Origin: Solibaculum mannosilyticum
GTDB taxonomy: Bacteria; Bacillota; Clostridia; Oscillospirales; Acutalibacteraceae
Direction of reading: 5' to 3'
Length of the DNA: 64,000 bases
NCBI RefSeq assembly: GCF_015140235.1
Contig: NZ_AP023321.1
Coordinates: 1,478,501 to 1,542,500, forward strand
Shown here one piece after another: positions 26,002-36,047 of this stretch; within the stretch, counting starts at the first letter, position 1, and each line of letters begins with the position of its first letter. Below the pieces are notes generated by a model. That model saw only the letters and a program-made list of their open reading frames with translations, ran no database searches and was not told where the DNA came from. The position numbers and the translations under genes were made by a program.

Positions 26002-26913
26002 TCACCAAGGTTTTACCGTTCCGATGATCTCATTGATATCCTCTACATGCTGACTCTCTAAATACTCTTCCATCCCCGCCAACACTTTAAGAGGGGTGTC
26101 CGGATACGTGAAGTTGGCGGTACCGATCTGTACCGCTGTAGCACCAGCCAACATCATTTCCACGGCATCCTGCCACTTGGCGATGCCGCCGATGCCGATA
26201 ACAGGCAGATCCACATGACTCGCCACCTGCCATACCATACGCAGAGCCACTGGGAATACAGCTGGGCCGGACAGTCCGCCTACATTGTTGTGCAAAATAG
26301 GGCGACGAGTACGCACGTCAATGCGCATTCCCAAAAGGGTATTGATAAGGGACAAGCAATCTGCACCGCCGCTTTCAGCCGCCTTGGCAATGTCTACAAT
26401 GTCCGTGACGTTCGGGGACAATTTTACCATCAGCGGTTTACTCGTATGGGAACGCACCGCTTTTGTCACAGTCTCTACGCCCTCATAGCTGGTTCCAAAC
26501 TGCATCCCGCCCTTCTTGACATTGGGACAGGAAATATTGAGCTCCAAAAAGTCTACGTCCGTGTCTTCCAATGCAGTAGCTACCTGGCAGTAATCCTCCA
26601 AGCTGCTGCCGGCCACGTTGGCGATGATAACGGTATTTTGTTTTTTCAGCCACGGCAATGCCTCACGAATAAAACGCTTGACACCGGGATTCTGAAGGCC
26701 TACTGCATTGAGCATACCGGAAGGTGTCTCTGCCACGCGAGGTGGAGGATTGCCCAGTTTTTCCTCAGGGGTCACAGCCTTGCAGGCAATGCCTCCCAGA
26801 CGTTCCAAAGGAAAAAATTCGTTGAATTCACGCCCGAATCCATAGGTGCCTGACGCGGTGATAATGGGGTTTTTGAACGAGACGCCACAAATTTCTACTG
26901 CCATCTTAGCCAT
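26002..26913 (-). CDS. pyrD: Dihydroorotate dehydrogenase B, catalytic subunit
   Basis: 303 residues from ATG 26913 (AGAGGTGG upstream; overlaps the pyrK stop by 8 bases). FMN-binding TIM barrel with TASGTYGFG, NAVGLQNPGVK, NISCPNVKKGG and the catalytic Cys in that NISCPN segment (class 1B), GIGGIAKWQDAVEMMLAGA. Oxidises dihydroorotate to orotate, passing electrons to the PyrK subunit. Translational coupling to pyrK ensures matched subunits. Confidence 0.95.
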   Translation of the reverse strand: MAKMAVEICGVSFKNPIITASGTYGFGREFNEFFPLERLGGIACKAVTPEEKLGNPPPRVAETPSGMLNAVGLQNPGVKRFIREALPWLKKQNTVIIANVAGSSLEDYCQVATALEDTDVDFLELNISCPNVKKGGMQFGTSYEGVETVTKAVRSHTSKPLMVKLSPNVTDIVDIAKAAESGGADCLSLINTLLGMRIDVRTRRPILHNNVGGLSGPAVFPVALRMVWQVASHVDLPVIGIGGIAKWQDAVEMMLAGATAVQIGTANFTYPDTPLKVLAGMEEYLESQHVEDINEIIGTVKPW

Positions 26914-27685
26914 TCCAAACCACCTCTTTCGCATTAAATACCGGACCGTTTTTGCAAACCTGAGCGTACCGATCGTCACCCTTGGGAGTCAACGTCTTGC
27001 ATACGCACACCATACAAGCGCCGACGCCGCAAGCCATGCGCTGTTCCATAGACACTTTGCAGAAAACACCCCGTTTCTCCGCCTCGTCGGCCACCGCCTT
27101 CAGCATGGGGGTAGGGCCGCAGGCATAGATGACATCACAGGGATTTTCATCCAGATGTTTCTGAAGCAGCTGCGTGACAAAACCGTGATGTCCAGCCGAA
27201 CCGTCATCGGTGGCCAATTGAACGTGGTTTCCATTTTTCTTAAAATCGTCCACCAGAATAGATGCCGATGCGGTTCGGAATCCCACGATAACCGTAGCAT
27301 TCTCGCCGTACGCTTTCGCCGCCTCCAGCAAGGGGGGAACGCCGATACCTCCGCCGACAAATACGGCCTTTTGGCTTGGATCCTTTACATCAAAGCCACG
27401 GCCCAAAGGTCCTACTACGCTGAACTTTTCTCCCTCGGTCGATTGGGACATCCACTTTGTTCCCTCACCGCGCACCTCAAATACAAGACGCAAGGTTCCC
27501 TTTTCCTTATCAAAGCCACAAATGGAGATGGGACGGCGAAGGGTAAAAGTCTCACACAAGACGTTTACAAATTGGCCCGACGACGCCAGTGCCGCAATCC
27601 CAGGCGCTTTGAGTGTGACGTCGTAAATGCCGGGGGCAATTTCTATTTTAGAGAGAATAGGACATTGTTCCTCTAAGTATTTCAT
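26906..27685 (-). CDS. pyrK: Dihydroorotate dehydrogenase B, electron transfer subunit
   Basis: 259 residues from ATG 27685 with GGAGG upstream. FAD-binding barrel (RRPISICGFD), NAD-binding part (VFVGGGIGVPPLLEAAKAYG) and a C-terminal [2Fe-2S] segment MACGVGACMVCVC with a later Cys in VCKNGP. Couples PyrD to NAD+. Reading frame extends upward beyond the ribosome-binding site but has no better start. Confidence 0.95.
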   Translation of the reverse strand: MKYLEEQCPILSKIEIAPGIYDVTLKAPGIAALASSGQFVNVLCETFTLRRPISICGFDKEKGTLRLVFEVRGEGTKWMSQSTEGEKFSVVGPLGRGFDVKDPSQKAVFVGGGIGVPPLLEAAKAYGENATVIVGFRTASASILVDDFKKNGNHVQLATDDGSAGHHGFVTQLLQKHLDENPCDVIYACGPTPMLKAVADEAEKRGVFCKVSMEQRMACGVGACMVCVCKTLTPKGDDRYAQVCKNGPVFNAKEVVWNG

Positions 27686-27831
27686 AAAAACCTCCATGCG
27701 CTTTGCCAGCGCTTTCAAGTAGATCTGAGCTTTTATTGAAACCAAGAAATCCACTGTCCTCTGCACATTCTGCAAAAGACAATCTTCCTGGCTCTCCCGC
27801 AAGCCGATCAAACAGAATCACGGCAAATTGT

Positions 27832-28764
27832 TTATTCCAATGTGATAACCGGGATCACAGCAGCGATTGCATCCCGCATGCGGAGGGCTTCCCGACGGGC
27901 AGCCTGTGCATAGTCTTCGCCGGGGCAGCCTTCTTTTTTCCATGCACATAAGATGGCACGGGAGGAGTTGACGATAGCGCCAAGGCCTCTCTTATCAAAG
28001 GCGCCAGCTACACTTTCCGCCGACCCGCCCTGAGCGCCATAACCCGGCACCAGGAAGAAGGTATGGGGAAGTTCATAACGAAGCTCGCTCAACTGCTGAG
28101 GCCAAGTGGCTCCCACGACTGCACCGACACCGGTATACCCATACTTACCGGGCAACTGCTCGCCCCATTTTTCACACTGTCTCCCCATCATCAGATAAAC
28201 AGGTTCTTCGTTGATAGCTTGATCCTGCAACTCCTCCGAGGACGGGTTGGAGGTCTTGACCAGCACAAACATACCCTTGTCCCTCTGGCGGCACACCTTA
28301 ATGACAGGATCAATGCCGTCCGATCCAAGATAACCATTGACAGTCAATGCATCACCGCCAAAGGCTTCAATGCCATTGCCAGCCACATCAGTGACACCCA
28401 GATGAGCCGCGGCATAGGCATCCATTGTGGAGCCGATGTCATTGCGTTTGCCGTCGGTGATGACAAACATCCCCTTTTCCTGGGCATAACGGATGGTGCG
28501 TTCCAGAGCACGGACGCCTTGCCATCCATACATCTCATAGTAAGCGCATTGGGGCTTAACGGCCGGCACAATATCGCACAAAGCATCGATCAAGCCCTGA
28601 TTGTAGGTAAAAATAGCCTCTGCAGCGGCTTCCAGGGTCCTGCCGTATTGGTCGATATAGGGTTTTAAAATGCAGTCTGGAATGTACTCCAGTTTGGGAT
28701 CCAAACCCGCAACAGTTGGATTGTTTGTGCGGGCAATACCCTCGATCAGACGGTCCAAAGACAT
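27832..28764 (-). CDS. pyrF: Orotidine 5'-phosphate decarboxylase
   Basis: 310 residues, AAGGAG before ATG 28764. Long-type PyrF with KPQCAYYEMYGWQGV and the catalytic DGKRNDIGSTMDAYAAAHLG (Asp-Lys-Asp), then VKTSNPSS and GYGAQGGSAESVAG. Converts OMP to UMP, the last step of the pathway. Second gene of the operon pyrC-pyrF-pyrK-pyrD. Confidence 0.95.
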   Translation of the reverse strand: MSLDRLIEGIARTNNPTVAGLDPKLEYIPDCILKPYIDQYGRTLEAAAEAIFTYNQGLIDALCDIVPAVKPQCAYYEMYGWQGVRALERTIRYAQEKGMFVITDGKRNDIGSTMDAYAAAHLGVTDVAGNGIEAFGGDALTVNGYLGSDGIDPVIKVCRQRDKGMFVLVKTSNPSSEELQDQAINEEPVYLMMGRQCEKWGEQLPGKYGYTGVGAVVGATWPQQLSELRYELPHTFFLVPGYGAQGGSAESVAGAFDKRGLGAIVNSSRAILCAWKKEGCPGEDYAQAARREALRMRDAIAAVIPVITLE

Positions 28765-28789
28765 CTCAAATTGCTCCTTTCAAACTGCC

Positions 28790-30070
28790 TTATTTCGTTT
28801 CATCACATTGATAGACAAGCCGTCCGCGGCAGATAGTCGTATGCACTCTGCCGGTGAGGGTCATGCCGTCAAAGGGGGAATTACGGGATTTCGATCCTAA
28901 TTTTGTAGCGTCTACCGTCCACTGTTCCTCCGGATCGAAGAGACAGATGTCGGCCGGTCCATTTATCCTTAGTTCACCGGCATCAATGTCAAGAATTTTG
29001 GCCGGGATGATGCTCATTTTCTGAATGGCCTGTTTTAATGTCAGATATCCCGGGACAACCAATCCCGTAATGGCTGCCGCCAAGGAGGTGGATAGACCGA
29101 TGATCCCATTAGGGGCCTTTTCAAAATCCGCCTTTTCCTCCGGCGCATGAGGGGCATGGTCGGTGGCGATGGCATCAATCGTGCCGTCACGGAGGGCTTC
29201 AATAATGGCTTTGCGATCCTTCTCCTCCCGAAGAGGCGGATTCATGCGGAAATTGGCATCTCGATTCCGCAAAGCTTCATGGGTGAATGTAAAGTAATGA
29301 GGGCCGGTTTCACATGTAACCTCCACCCCTCTGGATTTAAAATACCGGATGAGCGACACCGAGCCTTCGGTGCTGACATGGGCAATGTGAATGGGAAGGC
29401 CATAGGACTCGGCCAAAATAATCTCCCGGGCGGTGGACAAATCTTCCGAAGCTCTGGGCATCCCCTTGACCCCCAGCTCCCTGGAGACCTCCCCTTCGTG
29501 CATAATCCCGCCCGCCACCAGCGGAAGATCCTCCGCGTGACTGATGGCTCGCATACCGAGACGTTTTGCCTCCTCCATAGCCATCATCTGCATCCGGGCA
29601 TTTTGCACCGGACGACCGTCGTCTGTGACGGCAATGGCGCCGGCTTTTTTCAATTCTTCCAAATCGTTGAGAGTCTCTCCCTGAAGGCCTTTGGTGATAG
29701 AGGCCGCCACATAAACACGTGCATCAGCCCCCTCAGCCTTTTTTAAAATGGAGTGCACCACATGAGGCGAGTCCACCGTGGGATTTGTATTTGGCATCGC
29801 CAGCACCGACGTCACACCGCCCATCGCAGCGGCACGGCAGCCGGTAAAGATATCCTCCTTATGGGTCTGCCCCGGATCCCTCAGATGGACATGCATATCC
29901 ACCAGTCCCGGAGCGGCCCACAGGCCGGATGCATCCAGAACCTGGGCCTCCTCACAGACAATGGCATCACCCATAGCGGTGATACGATCCCCTTCTATCA
30001 GGATATCACCCCGCTCAGGCATACCGTCGATGAGGCTCAGGCAAGCGTTTCGAATGAGAAGTGGTTTCAA
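28790..30070 (-). CDS. pyrC: Dihydroorotase
   Basis: 426 residues from TTG 30070 with AAGGAGG seven bases upstream. Metal site VDMHVHLRDPGQTHKED, a carbamylated Lys region, HAEDLPLV, HIAHVSTEGS, and the late ATDHAPHAPEEK. Zinc amidohydrolase converting carbamoyl aspartate to dihydroorotate. The first gene of the pyrimidine operon. carA/carB, pyrB and pyrE are not in this window. Confidence 0.95.
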   Translation of the reverse strand: MKPLLIRNACLSLIDGMPERGDILIEGDRITAMGDAIVCEEAQVLDASGLWAAPGLVDMHVHLRDPGQTHKEDIFTGCRAAAMGGVTSVLAMPNTNPTVDSPHVVHSILKKAEGADARVYVAASITKGLQGETLNDLEELKKAGAIAVTDDGRPVQNARMQMMAMEEAKRLGMRAISHAEDLPLVAGGIMHEGEVSRELGVKGMPRASEDLSTAREIILAESYGLPIHIAHVSTEGSVSLIRYFKSRGVEVTCETGPHYFTFTHEALRNRDANFRMNPPLREEKDRKAIIEALRDGTIDAIATDHAPHAPEEKADFEKAPNGIIGLSTSLAAAITGLVVPGYLTLKQAIQKMSIIPAKILDIDAGELRINGPADICLFDPEEQWTVDATKLGSKSRNSPFDGMTLTGRVHTTICRGRLVYQCDETK

Positions 30071-30133
30071 ACCGAATCCTCCTTTCCTTATACGTCAAAA
30101 AAGAGTGAAAAAAGTCAAGTTTTACCACTTTCG

Positions 30134-30162
30134 ATTATACCCTATTTTCCATACCTTGTCCA
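30134..30162 (-). promoter_or_regulatory. Promoter of the pyr operon
   Basis: TGGACA (30162-30157), 17-base spacer, TATAAT (30139-30134). The leader to pyrC is short (about 60 bases) and shows no PyrR-type antiterminator hairpin, so control by PyrR attenuation is not evident. Confidence 0.65.
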
Positions 30163-30187
30163 GTTTTAACCTATACCATGCATATCA

Positions 30188-30985
30188 TCAGCCTACAAAA
30201 CAGACGGTATAAGCCAATGCCATTAATTCCCGTTCCCAGTAGGAGAGCCAAATGAAGATCTGTGGACGGGAGGAATAGGCCGATACCGTCATACCCTGCT
30301 TTTGAGCATTCCATTTCGCCCGCAGCTGATGGTAATCGTCGGTCACCACAATCAGATGGTTTGAAAGTCCGTTTTGATCCACAACCTGTTTGGTATTTCT
30401 CAAATTTTCCTCTGTATTGGCGGATTGATCCTCCACAAATATACGCTGTTCTTCAATCCCGTTCTGCACAAGATAATCCCGGATGGCCTCGGCTTCTGAA
30501 ATCGATTCATTTTCCCCTTGTCCGCCGCTGGCCACGCACATGGCTTCAGGATGTTCTTTCAGGTACTGGAGTGCAGCGTCCATTCGTCTCTTAAGCGACA
30601 GGCTCTCTACTTTAGCCCCCAGTACTACTACCGTGCCTTCTTCCCCCTCTTGCGGGGTGTTGTTGGCAGCCGTCACCATCTGGACTGACAGGATACTGGA
30701 ACTTACCAGCACTGCCGCCAATAAAACGCCTACGACAGCCGTCACAATTTTACCTGTAACCGATCGTTTGATCCATCGTTTCATCTTCTTCCAGCAAAGG
30801 AGTATCGCCAATATTCCGCCGAATAGAACCATTCCACCGGCCATACCCGTGTGGAAGATCCCTGCAAAAACAGGCAGTATCGTCCATATCAATAAAAAGC
30901 CTACAATACCGATGAGTATAATACGGATAACATCCCCCGCTGTAGTTCTATCCGGTTGGAATCCGTTGTGTCTTTCTATTTTCAT
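30188..30985 (-). CDS. YdcF-family membrane protein
   Basis: 265 residues, start coupled to the previous gene by ATGA (30985-30982). Three membrane helices in the first 110 residues, then the DUF218/YdcF domain: TVVVLGAKVESLSLKRRMDAAL, CVASGGQGENESISEAEAI, VEDQSANTEENLRNT and VTDDYHQLRAKW. Family members are implicated in cell-envelope metabolism, possibly SAM-binding. Third gene of an operon with a metallophosphoesterase and a methyltransferase. Confidence 0.85.
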   Translation of the reverse strand: MKIERHNGFQPDRTTAGDVIRIILIGIVGFLLIWTILPVFAGIFHTGMAGGMVLFGGILAILLCWKKMKRWIKRSVTGKIVTAVVGVLLAAVLVSSSILSVQMVTAANNTPQEGEEGTVVVLGAKVESLSLKRRMDAALQYLKEHPEAMCVASGGQGENESISEAEAIRDYLVQNGIEEQRIFVEDQSANTEENLRNTKQVVDQNGLSNHLIVVTDDYHQLRAKWNAQKQGMTVSAYSSRPQIFIWLSYWERELMALAYTVCFVG

Positions 30986-31830
30986 AGGTCACCTCGTTTT
31001 GTATGCAGTGTCATGAGTATAAGTTCCGGCAGGGAGCCGATGCGGAAAGGCCGCGAGTCCCCCGCTCCTCGGCTGACCACCATAGTACATCCGTCCTTTG
31101 TGAAAACGCCTGCATCGTATTTTGGAAATAACGTCTTATCCGGAGAATAGATCCCGCCGATAAAAGGCAGACGCATCATTCCGCCGTGGATGTGTCCGGC
31201 CAGAACCAGGGAAGCTCCCCAGTCTACATACCGCTCAAACCATCTGGGGTCGTGGGCCAGCAACACGGCAGGATAAGAGGTGTCTCTTTCCCCCAGATAG
31301 TCTGCCACATTGTGAAGCGTCCCATGCTGATAGTAGATGGACAAAGGTTGATTGATTCCATAAAGTCGCAAAGACTTCCCTTTCCGTTCCAAAAGCACAG
31401 AAGTATTATCCAGCATGACCACGCCTTTTTTCTTCAGCGTCTCTCGGAAAACACAATAATCCTCTGGGGCGTTTTGTTCCACCCGGAGTTCATGATTCCC
31501 GATCGATGCATAAATGGGAAATTGTCCGTCAAGCTCTTCTAAGAGATCCAGGAAGGCGTCTCCGTTTTTTACAAACCGGTCACACAAGTCTCCCGGCGCC
31601 AGAATAAGATCGGGATTTAGCCTCTGAATGCGGGCAGCCAATCTCTGATTGTGTTTTCCATAACGGGTGGAGTGAAGATCACTCAAATGCAGGATACGGA
31701 TACCATCCCATTCCGGCGGCAACCAATCCAAAAAAAGCTCCCTTTGGGATACACATAGCCAGCGATTGCTGATCCACCACACAAAAAGTCCTATTATTAT
31801 AAATACCAGTATCACAATCCAAAACCACAT
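30982..31830 (-). CDS. Membrane-anchored metallophosphoesterase
   Basis: 282 residues from ATG 31830 with AGGAGG. One N-terminal membrane helix, then the calcineurin-type site: HLSDLHSTRY, APGDLCDRF, IGNHELR, LLAHDP, LAGHIHGGM. Resembles YkuE-type phosphoesterases that act on the outer face. Function in this operon unknown. Overlaps the downstream ydcF-like gene by 4 bases. Confidence 0.9.
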   Translation of the reverse strand: MWFWIVILVFIIIGLFVWWISNRWLCVSQRELFLDWLPPEWDGIRILHLSDLHSTRYGKHNQRLAARIQRLNPDLILAPGDLCDRFVKNGDAFLDLLEELDGQFPIYASIGNHELRVEQNAPEDYCVFRETLKKKGVVMLDNTSVLLERKGKSLRLYGINQPLSIYYQHGTLHNVADYLGERDTSYPAVLLAHDPRWFERYVDWGASLVLAGHIHGGMMRLPFIGGIYSPDKTLFPKYDAGVFTKDGCTMVVSRGAGDSRPFRIGSLPELILMTLHTKRGDL

Positions 31831-31874
31831 AGATCCTCCTGATTCCACGTTACTACTGATAAAAACCGTATCCG

Positions 31875-32663
31875 TTACTTCTTCACCCTGAGGACAGCGA
31901 TAGCCGTATAGTGAAGCACCTGAAAACTGGGCGGGGCAATGTCTTGAAGCAGCGCCCGATGCTCTTGATCGAACTGTTTTACCTCTTCCTCTGACAAGGA
32001 TGCCTCCACTCCACGGCAGGCTTTGATTCTACCGTTCCAGCTCTCCCGCGTAAAGGGAACTTTCACATCAAATACCCTTGTTTCCTCCACTTCAAAGAAT
32101 GGCAGATAGTATTCCGGGATCGCAATCGGATGACGCATTTCCTGACATCCCGTCCAGGCGGGGTTATGCTTCAAAATAAGCGCTTCACTTTGTCCTGCGA
32201 CATTGTCCTCCAATGGCAGCCATGCCATATAGAATACCGCCAGTCTACCAGAAGGCTTAAGCACTCTATAGATGTTTAGAGCCAGTGTCTTGTGATCAAA
32301 GTACATAAAGCACTGGCAAGCCGTTACTACGTTAAAAGACGCGTCTGGAAAAGGCATCTCCTCGGCTGGGACGCATCGGAAAGGAATATTGAGTCCCGCT
32401 TCCTTAGAAAGACGTTTTGCCTGTTCGATTTGTCCAGCAGAAAGATCTATTCCCACAAAATCCGCTCCGTATTGAGCCAGATTCCGCGGCAGGATGCCTG
32501 TTCCTGTCCCTACATCCAACACCTTCTGTCCCCTGACGCAAAGTCCTAATGCCACAATTTTCTCGTAAAAGGCCGGAGGATAGATATCCCGATACTTAGC
32601 ATAATCTGCGGCAGCACGGTTCCAATCAAACCTTTTACCGCCATCGATGTCTTCGCGTCTCAT
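31875..32663 (-). CDS. Class I SAM-dependent methyltransferase
   Basis: 262 residues from ATG 32663 (AAGGAGGG, 9 bases). GTG 32669 is an alternative. SAM site VLDVGTGTGILPRNLAQYGADFVGIDLS, motif GIDLSAGQIEQAK, and FDHKTLALNIYRVLKPSGRLAVF typical of UbiE/COQ5-like small-molecule methyltransferases. Substrate unknown. First gene of the operon with the phosphoesterase. Confidence 0.85.
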   Translation of the reverse strand: MRREDIDGGKRFDWNRAAADYAKYRDIYPPAFYEKIVALGLCVRGQKVLDVGTGTGILPRNLAQYGADFVGIDLSAGQIEQAKRLSKEAGLNIPFRCVPAEEMPFPDASFNVVTACQCFMYFDHKTLALNIYRVLKPSGRLAVFYMAWLPLEDNVAGQSEALILKHNPAWTGCQEMRHPIAIPEYYLPFFEVEETRVFDVKVPFTRESWNGRIKACRGVEASLSEEEVKQFDQEHRALLQDIAPPSFQVLHYTAIAVLRVKK

Positions 32664-32728
32664 CTTCACTGCCCTCCTTGTCCCTTTCCCGTTTTTCTGT
32701 ATTCATTTATATATTGTATATAAGATTG

Positions 32729-32757
32729 AGTGTACCATACCTTTCCCCTCTTGCCAA
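32729..32757 (-). promoter_or_regulatory. Promoter of the methyltransferase operon
   Basis: TTGGCA (32757-32752), 17-base spacer, TACACT (32734-32729), about 60 bases before the methyltransferase start. Confidence 0.45.
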
Positions 32758-32776
32758 TGACGTTTTGACAAAAAAC

Positions 32777-32812
32777 AGCCCCCGCCGCTCCTTATAAAAG
32801 AGCGACGGGGGA
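32777..32812 (-). terminator. Terminator of the GH92 gene
   Basis: On the minus strand CCCCCGTCGCTC / GAGCGGCGGGGG with a 9-base loop followed by CTGTTTTTTG. Ends the large mannosidase transcript and lies just before the methyltransferase promoter. Confidence 0.85.
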
Positions 32813-32884
32813 AAAGAAAGAAGGTAAAAAAATCCCAGCTTGTATTGTCGATGTTTTATCGCGTAGAAACGTCCTCTAAATCGT

Positions 32885-35800
32885 CTAACGAATGGAGGAA
32901 CATTTGGTCATAGGAGCGCTGTTTTTCGCATCCAGCAGCATGAGCCGGGCTTCATAATGGGTCAAATCGCCTTCAGGTACCTCAAACGAAATCGATAGAT
33001 TCATCTGATTGCCGGAAAGAGCAAATTTTTCCAACGACGTATCCACCATACGGCCGTCTTTGTACAGAACAGCCGCCAACACTACATCACCCTGCAGCTC
33101 AGATCCACTTTCCAAAGTAGCATTTGCGATCATCTCTCCGGAAGATAACGCAATGGTATGGTTGATATCCGACACATTATTTTTATAGAATCCGGTGGAG
33201 ATGGTTGGTTTTCGATTGGCGGAGTCGTAAATCTCGATTTCATGGATGGTATAATGTCCCCAATCTCCGTATGCCTTGTTGACTTTGATGCGGAATCCCT
33301 TGACGTTTTCCACACGGTCAAATGTGAATTCCTTGCCTTCGCGGGATTCCTGACTGGTCTCCCATTTGGCGTCTTCCACCGTACCGACTGTCTGCCAATT
33401 GTCCACACCGTTTTCTGAAACTTCAATGTCCCAGCTGTAGGGTGCCTGAGCTTTGTTGTAGTTGGCATACAGCCACATGGAATCAAAGGATTGAGGTTCT
33501 TCCCATGTCAAGGTAAAATAGGCCGGCAACGGCATCCCACCCGACAAAAATCCGGTTTGGATATTGCCGTCGTTGATTTTGTCGGGACTGCCGCCGATGT
33601 CAGCTGATGTCCATTTAGCGTCGCTGGTACATTCGGCTGTCAATGCCAGATTATCACTTTCCTCGGGTTCTTCCGGTTGTTCTTCGGTCCAGCTATCCGG
33701 CAGATCAGGGGTCTTGGTGTCTTCATAGGTGGGCAGAGCTTCATCCCGATAGTCGCTGCCCCAGTCGGAAGGAGCGGAACCCATTTCAAATTCAATTTTA
33801 CCGCCGTTTACAATCTGCTCGTGGGTCAGAACGGGAATATCCAACGCTTCCCCATTGAGAGTAGCGGACTGGATATACATGTTCTCTTCAGAATTATTGT
33901 GGGCGATGATCTCAAAATCCTTATCGCCGGTGTGAATGGTGACTTTATCAAAGAAGGGACTGCCGATCATGTATTCACCCGAGGCCGGATTTACGGGATA
34001 GAATCCCATAGCAGTAAACAGGTACCAAGAGGACATCTGACCGCAGTCGGAGTTACCGGTCATACCGGCGGCCGGATCGTTTGCGTAATGTTCGTCGGCA
34101 ATCTGGCGGACAAGACGCTGCGTCTCTGACGGTTTGCCGCTGTAGTCGTAGAGATACGCATAGTGATGGGACGGTTCGTTGCTGTGGAAATTCTGTCCGG
34201 TGGCAAAGTAGTTGTCCAGGATGCTGTTGAAGTTGTCACCCATCAGATTCATCAGTCCAGTGACGTCCTGCAGCACACAGTAGGCGTAATTCATCTGTTT
34301 GCCCTCAGTCCATCCGGAACCTCCTCCGGCGAATTCACCGTTGTAATTGCGGGCTTCCAACAGATTTGTTTCCGGGTTAAACATATTTTTATAGTTCTGG
34401 CTGCGTTGGATGAAATACTCATAGTCGTCCTGTTTGCCGAGAGCCTTGGCCACTTGGGCGATACACCAGTCCTCATAAGCGCCTTCCAGGGTATTGGACC
34501 CGGCTTCGGCGGTCTTATCGGCCGGGACATAACCCAGCTCCATATAATAGGTCAGACCTGCGCGGGCTTCATAGGGCACGCCGGTTTGACGGTCCCCCCA
34601 CCAAGTGGTTGTATCGTTTTCAGGGGGAACCATGCCGTCCTTAAGAACGGCCTCATATGCTTCTTCCAGATCCACGCCGTCGATTAACCCCTTGTTGACC
34701 GCCTCCGCCACTACGGAATCAGCCGGAGTGCCGATCATAATGTTTGTGTAGGACGGATTGGGCCATTTGGGCATATAGCCGCCTTCGTGATAAGCGTTGA
34801 TCAAGGAATTGATCATGCCGGGAACGCGTTCCGGCGCTACCAAAGTCAACATGCTGTTTTGGGCGCGGAAGGTATCCCACAGGGAGAAGGATGTATAAGA
34901 ATCGCCCACGTGAATGGAATCGTCGTAGGCACTGTAGTACCGTCCATATTCAGAGAATTCCACCGGGTACTGGAGGCTGTGATACATACCGGTATAGAAG
35001 ATATGCATGTCCTCGTCGGAGGCGCCTTCTATATCAATAACGTCCAGCTTCTCTTCCCAAGTATCTTTGACCGACTGCTTGACTTCATCAAAAGTCAACT
35101 GTGTATTACCATTGTATTGTTCCCTCTTCAGGTTGTCGCGGGCCTGGTCAAAGCTGATGAAAGACGATGCCACCCGCACTTCTACCATCTCATTCTCTGC
35201 GGTATCAAAGGTGACGTATGCACCGACGTTGTTACCCGTGATCTCATTGACGCCCTCTTTCAAAGCGCCGTCTTGGGTGACGCCTGAAGTCTGAAAGGGT
35301 TTGGAGAACTGGATGACATAGTACCCTTTGAAGTTGGGCAGAGAAACGCCTCCCAAATGGGAGTCCATACGGTCGGGATTATAGCCATAGATCTCGCCCT
35401 TTTCGGGATCGATCACAACGCTGCCCTCCACACCGCTGCGAGTCATCTCCACATAGATGTTTGCCATATCATTTTCCGGATAGGTAAAGCGCAAAACACC
35501 TGTCCGAGAGGTAGCGGTCATTTCCCCGGTAATGGTACGGTCGGAACCGGCATCCATATCGACCGAGTAGTAATAAGGACTTACGGTTTCATCCTCATGG
35601 GTAAAGGATAAACGACGGTCATTGGTACTGGTCTTAACCGAGTCCACGCCCGGCATGATGGTTAAGTAGCCAAAATCGCCCATCCAGATGGCCGGCTGAT
35701 GAGTGGCCTGGAACCCGGTGATATACTGGTCATCGTACCGATAAGCGGCAGTACCAATGCTATTCCGACGGGTTTGAGGCGTCCATTTGGTCATGCCAAA

Positions 35801-36013
35801 GGGAGGCGCTACCGATGGAACGGTCCCTCCATAGTCGCTTTGACCCCAGCTATGGATAGCTGCATCGTAGGCTGTTCCAATGTAAGGATTGACATAGTCG
35901 ATGTGTGAATACGTCTGATCCGACGTAGATTCTACGGCTTCTGCAATTGGCAATATACCAAGAGAGAGAGCTAAGACCATGGCAATTGCCAAAAGCCTTC
36001 TGAGCCTTTTCAT
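32885..36013 (-). CDS. Secreted GH92 alpha-mannosidase with CBM32-like domain
   Basis: 1042 residues with an N-terminal signal peptide (LLAIAMVLALSLGILPIAEA). GH92 landmarks: YVNPYIGTA, SVAPPFGMTKWTPQTRRN, FSLWDTFRAQN, EPSHHYAYLYDYSGKP and GNSDCGQMSSWYLFTAMGFYPV (the Asp in this motif is a catalytic residue in family structures). A carbohydrate-binding F5/8-type domain follows from about residue 770 (PDKINDGNIQTGF; SWDIEVSENG) and a final region. Exo-acting alpha-1,2-mannosidase releasing mannose from N-glycans, by family knowledge. Catabolic control is unclear. Confidence 0.9.
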   Translation of the reverse strand: MKRLRRLLAIAMVLALSLGILPIAEAVESTSDQTYSHIDYVNPYIGTAYDAAIHSWGQSDYGGTVPSVAPPFGMTKWTPQTRRNSIGTAAYRYDDQYITGFQATHQPAIWMGDFGYLTIMPGVDSVKTSTNDRRLSFTHEDETVSPYYYSVDMDAGSDRTITGEMTATSRTGVLRFTYPENDMANIYVEMTRSGVEGSVVIDPEKGEIYGYNPDRMDSHLGGVSLPNFKGYYVIQFSKPFQTSGVTQDGALKEGVNEITGNNVGAYVTFDTAENEMVEVRVASSFISFDQARDNLKREQYNGNTQLTFDEVKQSVKDTWEEKLDVIDIEGASDEDMHIFYTGMYHSLQYPVEFSEYGRYYSAYDDSIHVGDSYTSFSLWDTFRAQNSMLTLVAPERVPGMINSLINAYHEGGYMPKWPNPSYTNIMIGTPADSVVAEAVNKGLIDGVDLEEAYEAVLKDGMVPPENDTTTWWGDRQTGVPYEARAGLTYYMELGYVPADKTAEAGSNTLEGAYEDWCIAQVAKALGKQDDYEYFIQRSQNYKNMFNPETNLLEARNYNGEFAGGGSGWTEGKQMNYAYCVLQDVTGLMNLMGDNFNSILDNYFATGQNFHSNEPSHHYAYLYDYSGKPSETQRLVRQIADEHYANDPAAGMTGNSDCGQMSSWYLFTAMGFYPVNPASGEYMIGSPFFDKVTIHTGDKDFEIIAHNNSEENMYIQSATLNGEALDIPVLTHEQIVNGGKIEFEMGSAPSDWGSDYRDEALPTYEDTKTPDLPDSWTEEQPEEPEESDNLALTAECTSDAKWTSADIGGSPDKINDGNIQTGFLSGGMPLPAYFTLTWEEPQSFDSMWLYANYNKAQAPYSWDIEVSENGVDNWQTVGTVEDAKWETSQESREGKEFTFDRVENVKGFRIKVNKAYGDWGHYTIHEIEIYDSANRKPTISTGFYKNNVSDINHTIALSSGEMIANATLESGSELQGDVVLAAVLYKDGRMVDTSLEKFALSGNQMNLSISFEVPEGDLTHYEARLMLLDAKNSAPMTKCSSIR

Positions 36014-36047
36014 TTCATTTTCCTCCTTAAAATACCTTTATTTTGTT